A stretch of 64,000 nucleotides of DNA. It comes from Corella eumyota (lineage: Eukaryota > Chordata > Ascidiacea > Phlebobranchia > Corellidae). A model generated the notes under the pieces. That model had not been told where the DNA came from, did not search any database, and saw only the letters and a program-made list of their open reading frames with translations. The position numbers and the translations under genes are program-made. The first letter of the stretch is position 1. Each line of letters opens with the position of its first letter. Of the stretch, positions 13,101 to 24,185 are shown one piece after another. The DNA is taken from NCBI GenBank assembly GCA_963082875.1, contig OY720102.1, forward strand, positions 5,766,001-5,830,000, read 5' to 3'.

Positions 13101-16100
13101 ATTGGCCCACTTTATATAGTACCAATATATGGGGGGGGGGGGGGGGCAATAATTTTTTGCCCTAACTTTTTTATTTTTGAATTTTTTTGCAAATTTTTTT
13201 ATCTTTTATGTTAGTTAGGGCAATGCGCATCAAATAAAATGTTTAATTTCGGGATTTGAAATTTTGCGAAAATTTAGTAAATATGTCATAACTTTATTAA
13301 TATTAAATATTTTTTCATAATTCTTTTGATATAGGATATTTAGACCAGTGCGGTTCTATTGGTTTGGTTTAAATTCGATTTAAATTTTTCAATTTTTTTG
13401 AAATTTTTATTGGCCCACTTTATATAGTACCAATATATGGGGGGGGGGGGGCAATAATTTTTTGCCCTAACTTTTTTATTTTTGAATTTTTTCGCAAATT
13501 TCTTTATCTCTTATGTTAGTTAGGGCAATGCGCATCAAATAAGATGTTTAATTTCGGGATTTGAAATTTTGCGAAAATTTAGTAAATATGTCATAACTTT
13601 ATTAATATTAAATATTTTTTCATAATTTTTTTGAAATAGAAAATTTAGACCAGTGCGGTTCTATTGGTTTGGTTTAAATTCGATTTAAATTTTTCAATTT
13701 TTTTGAAATTTTTATTGGCCCACTTTATATAGTACCAATATATGGGGGGGGGGGACGATAATTTTTTGCCCTAACTTTTTTATTTTTAAATTTTTTCGCA
13801 AATTTCTTTATCTTTTATGTTAGTTAGGGCAATGCGCATCAAATAAGATGTTTAGTTTCGGGATTTGAAATTTTGCGAAAATTTAGTAAATATGTCAAAA
13901 CTTTATTAATATTAAATATTTTTTCATAATTTTTTTGAAATAGAAAATTTAGACCAGTGCGGTTCTATTGGCTTGGTTTAAATTCGATTTAAATTTTTCA
14001 ATTTTTTTTCAATTTTTATTGGCCCACTTCATATAGTACCAATTTATGGGGGGGGGAGCAATAATTTTTTGCCCAAACATTTTTATTTTTGAATTTTTTT
14101 GCAAATTTCTTTATCTCTTATGTTAGTTAGGGCAATGCGCATCAAATAAGATGTTTAATTTCGGGATTTGAAATTTTGCGAAAATTTAGTAAATATGTCA
14201 TAACTTTATTAATATTAAATATTTTTTCATAATTTTTTTGATATAGGATATTTAGACCAGTGCGGTTCTATTGGTTTGGTTTAAATTTGATTTAAATTTT
14301 TCAATTTTTTTGAAATTTTTATTGGCCCACTTTATATAGTACCAATATATGGGGGGGGGGCCATAATTTTTTGCCCTAACTTTTTTATTTTTGAATTTTT
14401 TTGCAAATTTCTTTATCTCTTATGTTAGTTAGGGCAATGCGCATCAAATAAGATGTTTAATTTCGGGATTTGAAATTTTGCGAAAATTTAGTAAATATGT
14501 CATAACTTTATTAATATTAAATATTTTTTCATAATTTTTTTCAAATAGAAAATTTAGACCAGTGCGGTTCTATTGGCTTGGTTTAAATTCAATTTAAATT
14601 TTTCAATTTTTTTAAAATTTTTATTGGCCCACTTCATATAGTACCAATTTATGGGGGGGGGGGCAATAATTTTTTGCCCAAACATTTTTATTTTTGGAAT
14701 TTTTTCGCAAATTTCTTTATCTCTTATGTTAGTTAGGGTAATGCGCATCAAATAAGATGTTTAATTTCGGGATTTAAAATTTTGCAAAAATTTAGTAAAT
14801 ATGTCATAACTTTATTAATATTAAATATTTTTCATATTTTTTTTGAAATAGGATATTTAGACCAGTGCGGTTCTATTGGTTTGGTTTTAATTCGATTTAA
14901 ATTTTTCAATTTTTTTGAAATTTTTATTGGCCCACTTTATATAGTACCAATTTATGGGGGGGGGGCAATAATTTTTTGCCCAAACATTTTTATTTTTGGA
15001 ATTTTTTCGCAAATTTCTTTATCTCTTATGTTAGTTAGGGTAATGCGCATCAAATAAGATGTTTAATTTCGGGATTTAAAATTTTGCAAAAATTTAGTAA
15101 ATATGTCATAACTTTATTAATATTAAATATTTTTCATAATTTTTTTGAAATAGGATATTTAGACCAGTGCGGTTCTATTGGTTTGGTTTTAATTCGATTT
15201 AAATTTTTCAATTTTTTTGAAATTTTTATTGGCCCACTTTATATAGTAACAATATATGGGGGGGGGGGGCAATAATTATTTGCCCTAACTTTTTTATTTT
15301 TGAATTTTTTCGCAAATTTCTTTATCTCTTATGTTAGTTAGGGCAATGCGCATCAAATAAGATGTTTAATTTCGGGATTTGAAATTTTGCGAAAATTTAG
15401 TAAATATATCATAACTTTATTAATATTAAATATTTTTTCATAATTTTTTTGAAATAGGATATTTAGACCAGTGCAGTTCTATTAGTTTGCTTTAAATTCG
15501 ATTTAAATTTTTCAATTTTTTTGAAATTTTTATTGGCCCACTTTATATAGTACCAATATATGGGGGGGGGTTGGCAATAATTTTTTGCCCTAACTTTTTT
15601 ATTTTTGAATTTTTTCGCAAATTTCTTTATCTCTTATGTTAGTTAGGGCAATGCGCATCAAATAAGATGTTTAATTTCGGGATTTGAAATTTTGCGAAAA
15701 TTTAGTAAATATGTCATAACTTTATTAATATTAAACATTTTTTCATAATATTTTTGATATAGGATATTTAGACCAGTGCGGTTCTATTGGTTTGGTTTAA
15801 ATTTGATTTAAATTTTTCAATTTTTTTTCAATTTTTATTGGCCCACTTTATATAGTACCAATTTATGGGGGGGGGGGGGGGGGGCAATAATTTTTTGCCC
15901 AAACTTTTTTATTTTTGGATTTTTTCGCAAATTTCTTTATCTCTTATGTTAGTTAGGGCAATGCGCATCAAATAAGATGTTTAATTCCGGGATTTGAAAT
16001 TTTGCGAAAATTTAGTAAATATGTCATAACTTATTTAATATTAAATATTTTTTCATAATTTTTTTGAAATAGAAAATTTAGACCAGTGCGGTTCTATTGG

Positions 16101-18830
16101 TTTGGTTTAAATTCGATTTAAATTTTTCAATTTTTTTGAAATTTTTAGTGGCCCACTTCCTATTGTACCAATTTATGGGGGGGGGGGGCAATAATTTTTT
16201 GCCCAAACATTTTTATTTTTGGATTTTTTCGCAAATTTCTTTATCTGTTATGTTAGTTAGGGCAATGCGCATCAAATAAAATGTTTAATTTCGGGATTTA
16301 AAATTTTGCGAAAATTTAGTAAATATGTCATAACTTTATTAATATTAAATATTTTTTCATAATTTTTTTGAAATAGGATATTTAGACCAGTGCGGTTCTA
16401 TTGGTTTGGTTTTAATTCGATTTAAATTTTTCAATTTTTTTGAAATTTTTATTGGCCCACTTTATATAGTACCAATTTATGGGGGGGGGGGGCAATAATT
16501 TTTTGCCCTAACTTTTTTATTTTTGAATTTTTTCGCAAATTTCTTTATCTCTTATGTTGGTTAGGGCAATGCGCATCAAATAAGATGTTTAATTTCGGGA
16601 TTTGAAATTTTGCGAAAATTTAGTAAATATGTCATAACTTTATTAATATTAAATATTTTTTCATAATTTTTTTCAAATAGAAAATTTAGACCAGTGCGGT
16701 TCTATTGGTTTGGTTTAAATTCGATTTAAATTTTTCAATTTCTTTGAAATTTTTATTGGCCCACTTCATATAGTACCAATTTATGGGGGGGGGGGGCAAT
16801 AATTTTTTGCCCAAACATTTTTATTTTTGGATTTTTTCGCAAATTTCTTTATCTCTTATGTTAGTTAGGGTAATGCGCATCAAATAAGATGTTTAATTTC
16901 GGGATTTAAAATTTTGCGAAAATTTAGTAAATATGTCATAACTTTATTAATATTAAATATTTTTTCATAATTTTTTTGAAATAGGATATTTAGACCAGTG
17001 CGGTTCTATTGGTTTGGTTTTAATTCAATTTAAATTTTTCAATTTTTTTGAAATTTTTATTGGCCCACTTTATATAGTACCAATTTATGGGGGGGGGGGG
17101 CAATAATTTTTTGCCCTAACTTTTTTATTTTTGAATTTTTTCGCAAATTTCTTTATCTCTTATGTTGGTTAGGGCAATGCGCATCAAATAAGATGTTTAA
17201 TTTCGGGATTTGAAATTTTGCGAAAATTTAGTAAATATGTCATAACTTTATTAATATTAAATATTTTTTCATAATTTTTTTCAAATAGAAAATTTAGACC
17301 AGTGCGGTTCTATTGGTTTGGTTTAAATTCGATTTAAATTTTTCAATTTCTTTGAAATTTTTATTGGCCCACTTCATATAGTACCAATTTATGGGGGGGG
17401 GGGCAATAATTTTTTGCCCAAACATTTTTATTTTTGGATTTTTTCGCAAATTTCTTTATCTCTTATGTTAGTTAGGGTAATGCGCATCAAATAAGATGTT
17501 TAATTTCGGGATTTAAAATTTTGCGAAAATTTAGTAAATATGTCATAACTTTATTAATATTAAATACTTTTTCATAATTTTTTTGAAATAGGATATTTAG
17601 ACCAGTGCGGTTCTATTGGTTTGGTTTTAATTCGATTTCAATTTTTCAATTTTTTTGAAATTTTTATTGGCCCACTTTATATAGTAACAATATATGGGGG
17701 GGGGGCAATAATTATTTGCCCTAACTTTTTTATTTTTGAATTTTTTCGCAAATTTCTTTATCTCTTATGTTAGTTAGGGCAATGCGCATCAAATAAGATG
17801 TTTAATTCCGGGATTTGAAATTTTGCGAAAATTTAGTAAATATGTCATAACTTTATTAATATTAAATATTTTTTCATAATTTTTTTGAAATAGAAAATTT
17901 AGACCAGTGCGGTTCTATTGGTTTGGTTTAAATTTGATTTAAATTTTTCAATTTTTTTGAAATTTTTAGTGGCCCACTTCCTATTGTACCAATTTATGGG
18001 GGGGGGGGGGCAATAATTTTTTGCCCAAACATTTTTATTTTTGGATTTTTTCGCAAATTTCTTTATCTGTTATGTTAGTTAGGGCAATGCGCATCAAATA
18101 AAATGTTTAATTTCGGGATTTAAAATTTTGCGAAAATTTAGTAAATATGTCATAACTTTATTAATATTAAATATTTTTTCATAATTTTTTTGAAATAGGA
18201 TATTTAGACCAGTGCGGTTCTATTGGTTTGGTTTTAATTCGATTTAAATTTTTCAATTTTTTTGAAATTTTTATTGGCCCACTTTATATAGTACCAATTT
18301 ATGGGGGGGGCAATAATTTTTTGCCCTAACTTTTTTATTTTTGGATTTTTTCGCAAATTTCTTTATCTCTTATGTTAGTTAGGGCAATGCGCATCAAATA
18401 AGATGTTTAATTCCGGGATTTGAAATTTTGCGAAAATTTAGTAAATATGTCATAACTTTATTAATATTAAATATTTTTTCATAATTTTTTTGAAATAGGA
18501 TATTTAGACCAGTGCGGTTCCAAAGGTTTGGTTTAAATTCGATTTAAATTTTTCAATTTTTTTGAAATTTTTATTGGCCCACTTTATATAGTACCAATTT
18601 ATCGGGGGGGGCAAAAAACAAACTTTTTTATTTTTGGATTTTTTCGCAAATTTCTTTATCTCTTATGTTAGTTAGGGCAATGCGCATCAAATAAGATGTT
18701 TAATTCCGGGATTTGAAATTTTGCGAAAATTTAGTAAATATGTCATAACTTTATTAATATTAAATATTTTTTCATAATTTTTTGGAAATAGAAAATTTAG
18801 ACCAGTGCGGTTCTATTGGTTTGGTTTAAA
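10125..18830 (+). repeat. Higher-order block B, adjacent duplicate of block A
   Basis: Near-identical copy of 1,905-10,010 lying directly next to it. It has about 611 bp (two whole units, about 12,175-12,785) that block A lacks, so one copy has gained or lost exactly two units. A smaller difference sits near 18,611, where 12 bp present at about 9,786 are missing. The match fades after about 18,830, where units become more diverged toward the array edge. So few differences over 8 kb of AT-rich satellite point to a recent duplication, or to an assembly duplication, which cannot be excluded from sequence alone. Confidence 0.85.
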
Positions 18831-19933
18831 TTCGATTTAAATTTTTCAATTTTATTGAAATTTTGATTGGCCCACTTTATATAGTACAAATTTATGGGAG
18901 GGGGGTGGGCAATAATTTTTTGCCCTAACTTTTTTATTTTTGGATTTTTTTTGCAAATTTCTTTATTTGTTATGTTAGTTAGGGCAATGCGCATCAAATA
19001 AGATGTTTAATTTCGGGATTTGAAATTTTGCTAAAATTTAGTAAATATGTCATAACTTTATTAATATTAAATATTTTTTCATAATTTTTGTGAAATAGGA
19101 TATTTAGACCAGTGCAGTTCTATTAGTTTGGTTTAAATTCGATTTAAATTTTTCAATTTTTTTGAATTTTTTATTGGCTCACTTCATATAGTACCAATAT
19201 ATGGGGGGGGGGGGGGGGCAATAATTTTTTGCCCTAACTTTTTTATTTTTGAATTTTTTTGCAAATTTCTTTATCTCTTATGTTAGTTAGGGCAATGCGC
19301 ATCAAATAAGATGTTTAATTTCGGGATTTGAAATTTTGCGAAAATTTTGTAAAAATGTCATAACTTTATTAATTATTAAATATTTTTTATAATTTTTTTT
19401 AAATAGGTAATTTAGACCAGTGCGGTTCTATTGGTTTGGTTTAAATTTGATTTAAATTTTTCAATTTTTTTGAAATTTTTATTGGCCCACTTTATATAGT
19501 ACCAATTTATAGGGGGGGGGGGGGGGGGGCAATAATTTTTTGCCCTAACTTTTTTATTTTTGGATTTTTTTTGCAAATTCCTTTATTTGTTATTTTAGTT
19601 AGGGCAATGCGCATCAAATAAGACGTTTAATTCCGGGATTTGAAATTTTGCAAAAATTTAGTAAATATGTCATAACTTTATTAATATTAAATATTTTTTC
19701 ATAATTTTTTGAAATAGAAAATTTAGACCAGTGCGGTTCTATTGGTTTGGTTTAAATTCGATTTAAATTTTTCAATTTTTTGAAATTTTTAGTGGCCCAC
19801 TTCATATAGTACCAATTTATGGGGGGGGGAGCAATAATTTTTTGCCCAAACATTTTTATTTTTGGATTTTTTTTGCAAATTTCTTTATTTCTTATGTTAG
19901 TTAGGACAATGCGCATCAAATAACATATTTAAT

Positions 19934-20420
19934 AAGTATTTTGAGTTGCGCACTTACATTGAAGTTTTCGCAGAATAATTTCAAGTTCTCACGTGGCCGA
20001 GTGGTTAAGTTGAGGTAGTTGGAGACTGACAGTTGTTAGGTTCGAATCTAGGCAGAAGTAAAATTAGTTAGTTAGTTAGACAGTTAAATAAGGAATACAA
20101 AAATTATAACAAAATAAATCACAAATACAAAAAAAAAACTTTTTTGAAAATCGATTTTCAAAAATCCCGATTTTTATGAAAATTTTGAAAAAATAGCCAG
20201 AAATCGCTAAAAATCGGCAAATTTTGGACATTTTTTCGATTTTTTTGCAGAAATTGTTGAATTACTTAAAAACTACATAAGGTAGAGCGACGTGACTACT
20301 TTTATTCGATTTAGCGCCTCCTATTTTACATTCTAACAAAGTTTGGGCCAATTTGGGGTAAATAAATTTTGGAAATTTGGGCCGAAAATTTTCGACGTGT
20401 ACTAACTAACTGACTACCAA
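19934..20420. other. Spacer at the satellite orientation switch
   Basis: This non-satellite stretch separates the direct array from the inverted array. It starts with a tRNA-like SINE (own entry). It continues with AT-rich DNA containing near-palindromic GAAAATCGATTTTC (about 20,147) and several related CGATTTTT/AAAAATCG words. It ends in TACTAACTAACTGACTACC just before the first inverted unit. I see no coding exon in it. Confidence 0.75.
19986..20139 (+). mobile_element. tRNA-Ser/Leu-derived SINE
   Basis: A recognisable pol III A box (TGGCCGAGTGGTTAAG from 19,994) and B box (GGTTCGAATC at 20,039-20,048) are spaced as in class II tRNAs. They are followed by short GTTA/GTTAG repeats and an A-rich tail near 20,129-20,138. 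The acceptor ends do not pair, so this is not a working tRNA gene. It is best read as a SINE with a tRNA-Ser- or Leu-type head inserted at the satellite switch point. Confidence 0.6.
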
Positions 20421-23400
20421 ACTATATAAAGTGGGCCTATAAAAAATTTCAAAAATTTGAAAAATTTAAATTGAATTTAAACCAACCCTGTAGAACCGCA
20501 CTGGTCTAAATATCCTATTTCAAAAAAATTATAATAAAATATTTAATATTAATAAAGTTATGACATATTTACTAAATTTTCGTAACATTTAAAATCCCGA
20601 AATTAAACACCTTTTTTGATGCGCATTGCCCTAACTAACATAAGAGATAAAGAAATTTGCGAAAAAATCCAAAAATAAAAAAGTTAGGGCAAAACAATTA
20701 TTGCCTCCCACCCCCCATATAATTGGTACTATATAAAGTGGGCCAATAAAAATTTTAAAAAATTTAAAAATTTTAATCGAATTTAATCCAAACCAATAGA
20801 ACCGCACTGGTCTAAATATCCTATTTCAAAAAAATTATAATAAAATATTTAATATTAATAAAGTTATGACATATTTACTAAATTTTCGTAAAATTTAAAA
20901 TCCCGAAATTAAACACCTTTTTTGATGCGCATTGCCCTAACTAACATAAGAGATAAAGAAATTTGCGAAAAAATCCAAAAATAAAAAAGTTAGGGCAAAA
21001 CAATTATTGCCTCCCACCCCCCATATATTGGTACTATATAAAGTGGGCCAATAAAAATTTTAAAAAATTTAAAAATTTTAATCGAATTTAATCCAAACCA
21101 ATAGAACCGCACTGGTCTAAATATCCTATTTCAAAAAAATTATAATAAAATATTTAATATTAATAAATTTATGACATATTTACTAAATTTTCGTAAAATT
21201 TAAAATCCCGAAATTAAACACCTTTTTTGATGCGCATTGCCCTAACTAACATAAGAGATAAAGAAATTTGCGAAAAAATCCAAAAATAAAAAAGTTAGGG
21301 CAAAAAATTATTGCCCCCCCTCTCCCACCCCCCATATATTGGTACTATATAAAGTGGGCCAATAAAAATTTCAAAAAAATTAAAAAATTTAAATCGAATT
21401 TAAACCAAACCTTTGGAACCGCACTGGTCTAAATATCCTATTTCAAAAAAATTATGAAAAAATGTTTAATATTAATAAAGTTATGACATATTTACTAAAT
21501 TTTCGCAAAATTTTAAATCCCGAATTTAAACATCTTATTTGATGCGCATTGCCCTAACTAACATAACAAATAAAAAAATTTGCGAAAAAATCAAAAAATA
21601 AAAAAGTTAGGGCAAAAAATTATTGCCCCCCCCCCATATATTGTTACTATATAAAGTGGGCCAATAAAAATTAAAAAATTTAAATCGAATTTAAACCAAA
21701 CCAATAGACCCGCACTGGTCTAAATATCCTATTTCAAAAAAATAATGAAAAAATATTTAATATTAATAAAGTTATGACATATTTACTAAATTTTCGCAAA
21801 ATTTTAAATCCCGAATTTAAACATCTTATTTGATGCGCATTGCCCTAACTAACATAACAAATAAAAAAATTTGCGAAAAAATCAAAAAATAAAAAAGTTA
21901 GGGCAAAAAATTATTGCCCCCCCCCCCATATATTGTTACTATATAAAGTGGGCCAATAAAAATTTCAAAATTATTTCAAAATTTAAATTGAATTTAAACC
22001 AAACCAATAGAACCGCACTAGTCTAAATATCCTAATTCAAAAAAAATTATGAAAAAATATTTAATATTAATAAAGTTATGACATATTTACTAAATTTTCA
22101 TAAAATTTCAAATCCCGAAATTGAACATCTTATTTGATGCGCATTGCCCTAACTAACATAAGAGATAAAGAAATTTGCGAAAAAATCCAAAAACAAAAAA
22201 GTTAGGGTAAAAAAATTATTGCACCCCCCACATATATTGGTAGTATATAAAGTGGGCCAATAAAAATTTCAAAAAAATTGAAAAATTTAAATCTAATTTA
22301 AACCAAACCAATAGACCCGCACTGGTCTAAATATCCTATTTCAAAAAAAATATGAAAAAATAATTAATATTAATAAAGTTATGACATATTTACTAAATTT
22401 TCGTAAAATTTCAAATCCCGAAATTAAACATCTTATTTGATGCGCATTGCCCTAACTAACATAACTAATCAAAAAATTTGCGAAAAAATTTAAAAATAAA
22501 AAAGTTAGAGCAAAAAAATTATTGCCCCCCCCCCCCCATATATTGGTACTATATAAAGTGGGCCAATAAAAATTTCAAAAAAATTGAAAAATTTAAATCG
22601 AATTTAAACCAAACCTATAGACCCGCACTGGTCTAAATATCCTATATCAAAAAAATTATGAAAAAATATTTAATATTAATAAAGTTATGACATATTTCCT
22701 AAATTTTCGTAAAATTTCAAATCCCCAAATTAAACATCTTATTTGATGCGCATTGCCCTAACTAACATAAGAGATAAAAAAATTTGCGAAAAAATTCAAA
22801 AACAAAAAAGTTAGGGCAATAAAATTTTTCGCCGCCCCCCCCCCATATATTGTTACTATATAAAGTGGGCCAATAAAAATTGAAAAATTTAAATCGAATT
22901 TAAACCAAACCAATAGACCCGCACTGGTCTAAATATCCTATTTCAAAAAAATTATGAAAAAATATTTAATATTAATAAAGTTATGACATATTTACTAAAT
23001 TTTCGCAAAATTTTAAATCCCGAATTTAAACATCTTATTTGATGCGCATTGCCCTAACTAACATAACAAATAAAAAAATTTGCGAAAAAATAAAAAAATA
23101 AAAAAGTTAGGGCAAAAAATTATTGCCCCCCCCATATATTGGTACTATATAAAGTGGGCCAATAAAAATTTCAAAATTATTTCAAAATTTAAATTGAATT
23201 TAAACCAAACCAATAGAACCGCACTAGTCTAAATATCCTAATTCAAAAAAAATTATGAAAAAATACTCTAAATATCCTATTTCAAAAAAATTATGAAAAA
23301 ATATTTAATATTAATAAAGTTATGACATATTTACTAAATTTTCGTAAAATTTCAAATCCTGAAATTAAACATCTTATTTGATGCGCATTGCCCTAACTAA

Positions 23401-23593
23401 CATAAAAGATAAAGAAATTTGCGAAAAAATCCAAAAATAAAAAAGTTAGGGCAAAAAAATTATTGCTCCCCCCCCCCATATATTGGTACTATATAAAGTG
23501 GGCCAATAAAAATTGAAAAAAAATTGAAAAATTTAAATCGAATTTAAACCAAACCTTTAGAACCGCACTGGTCTAAATATCCTATTTCAAAAA
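20421..23593 (-). repeat. Inverted satellite array, 11 units
   Basis: The same roughly 300-bp unit is present in reverse orientation, so the plus strand now carries C tracts and reads ATAAAGTGGGCCAATAAAAA. Unit starts fall near 20,421, 20,730, 21,030, 21,338, 21,641, 21,940, 22,243, 22,545, 22,851, 23,142 and 23,480. These units are more diverged from each other and from the direct array than most direct units are. One carries a small internal duplication of CTAAATATCCTA near 23,229-23,280. The last unit is cut off near 23,593, where an A-rich run and a tRNA-like element begin. Confidence 0.95.
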
Positions 23594-23596
23594 AAA

Positions 23597-24185
23597 AAAA
23601 AGCCGTATTGGGTATCGAATCCAGCATAGCCAACTCACAAGTAGTCGACTGTCCACTGCAGCTGTCGTGGCGGCACCTAATCATCTGCATTTTCAAGGGT
23701 ACTTTCGTTCAAACGTAATAACTTCTTGCAAGATTTGTTAGAAACATTGTTTCTACCACTCTTGAAGATGCCCAAGCGTGGATAGAACCGGAGTTAACTG
23801 ATTAGCAGTCAAGTGCCTTGACCACTAGGCTAACGAAGAAGATGAAAATTCACCTTTTATTTGTAATATTATTTAACTATAGTCTGATACGTCCAACTAA
23901 ATAAACACTAATCTTCTGCATTTTTAAGGATACTTTTGTTCAAACGTCACTACTTCTTGCAAAATTCGTTAAAAACATTGTTTCTAACAATATTGAAGAT
24001 GCCCAATGGTGGAATCGAACCCGAGTTTACTGATTAGCAGTCTATCGTCTTAACCACTAGGCTAACGGGGAAGATGAAAATGCATCCTTTATTTGTATTG
24101 ATATTTAACTATAGTGTGATACGTCCAAATAAATACCTAATCTTCTGCATTTTTGTTCAAACGCAGAGACCTCTTGCAAGTCTAG
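23597..24185 (-). repeat. Tandem tRNA-Ser-like repeat, about 230-bp period
   Basis: The unit starting TAATC(A/T)TCTGCATTTT recurs near 23,677, 23,909 and 24,138 (periods of about 232 and 229 bp, third copy truncated). Read on the minus strand, the second copy has an A box GTTAGCCTAGTGGTTAAG, an anticodon-like ACTGCTAATC as in tRNA-Ser(GCU), and a B box GGGTTCGATTCC (about 24,070-24,004). The first copy has the same parts with a decayed B box (about 23,838-23,769). Another tRNA-like B box (GGATTCGATACC, minus) lies at about 23,610-23,625. This is a tRNA-derived SINE or tRNA pseudogene family amplified in tandem. Confidence 0.7.

Larger units (their letters stand above)
1..19933 (+). repeat. 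Giant satellite array, about 66 direct units of about 302 bp
   Basis: Head-to-tail copies of one unit recur every 300-305 bp. Landmarks such as TTATTGGCCCACTT fall at 1, 311, 613, 915 and 1217 and continue to about 19.9 kb. Each unit is very AT-rich except for a homopolymeric G tract (about 7-20 G, sometimes broken by A, T or AA) after TTTATG or ATATATG. The tract is followed by a GGGCAA...TTGCCC hairpin and a conserved GGGCAATGCGCATCAAATAAGATG block. Units differ by recurring diagnostic variants (CTATTAG for CTATTGG, CCTATTG for CATATAG, ATTATTTGCCC for ATTTTTTGCCC), so family trees of units can be traced. A unit of 302 bp is not a multiple of three and units carry stops, so the short ORFs inside are by-products. 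The left end of the array lies outside the window. Confidence 0.97.

Noticed and set aside
1074-19275. Repeated ORFs of 60-91 codons in the satellite (MQKFSKYVITLL..., MVWFKFDLNF..., and minus-strand MMRITLTNI...)
   Set aside because: They recur only because the unit recurs. The unit is not a multiple of three, each frame is closed by stops in every unit, the G tract would read as poly-Gly, and G-tract length changes shift the frame at random.
19986-20057. Functional tRNA-Ser gene
   Set aside because: A and B boxes are present, but the acceptor stem does not pair and an A-rich SINE tail follows.
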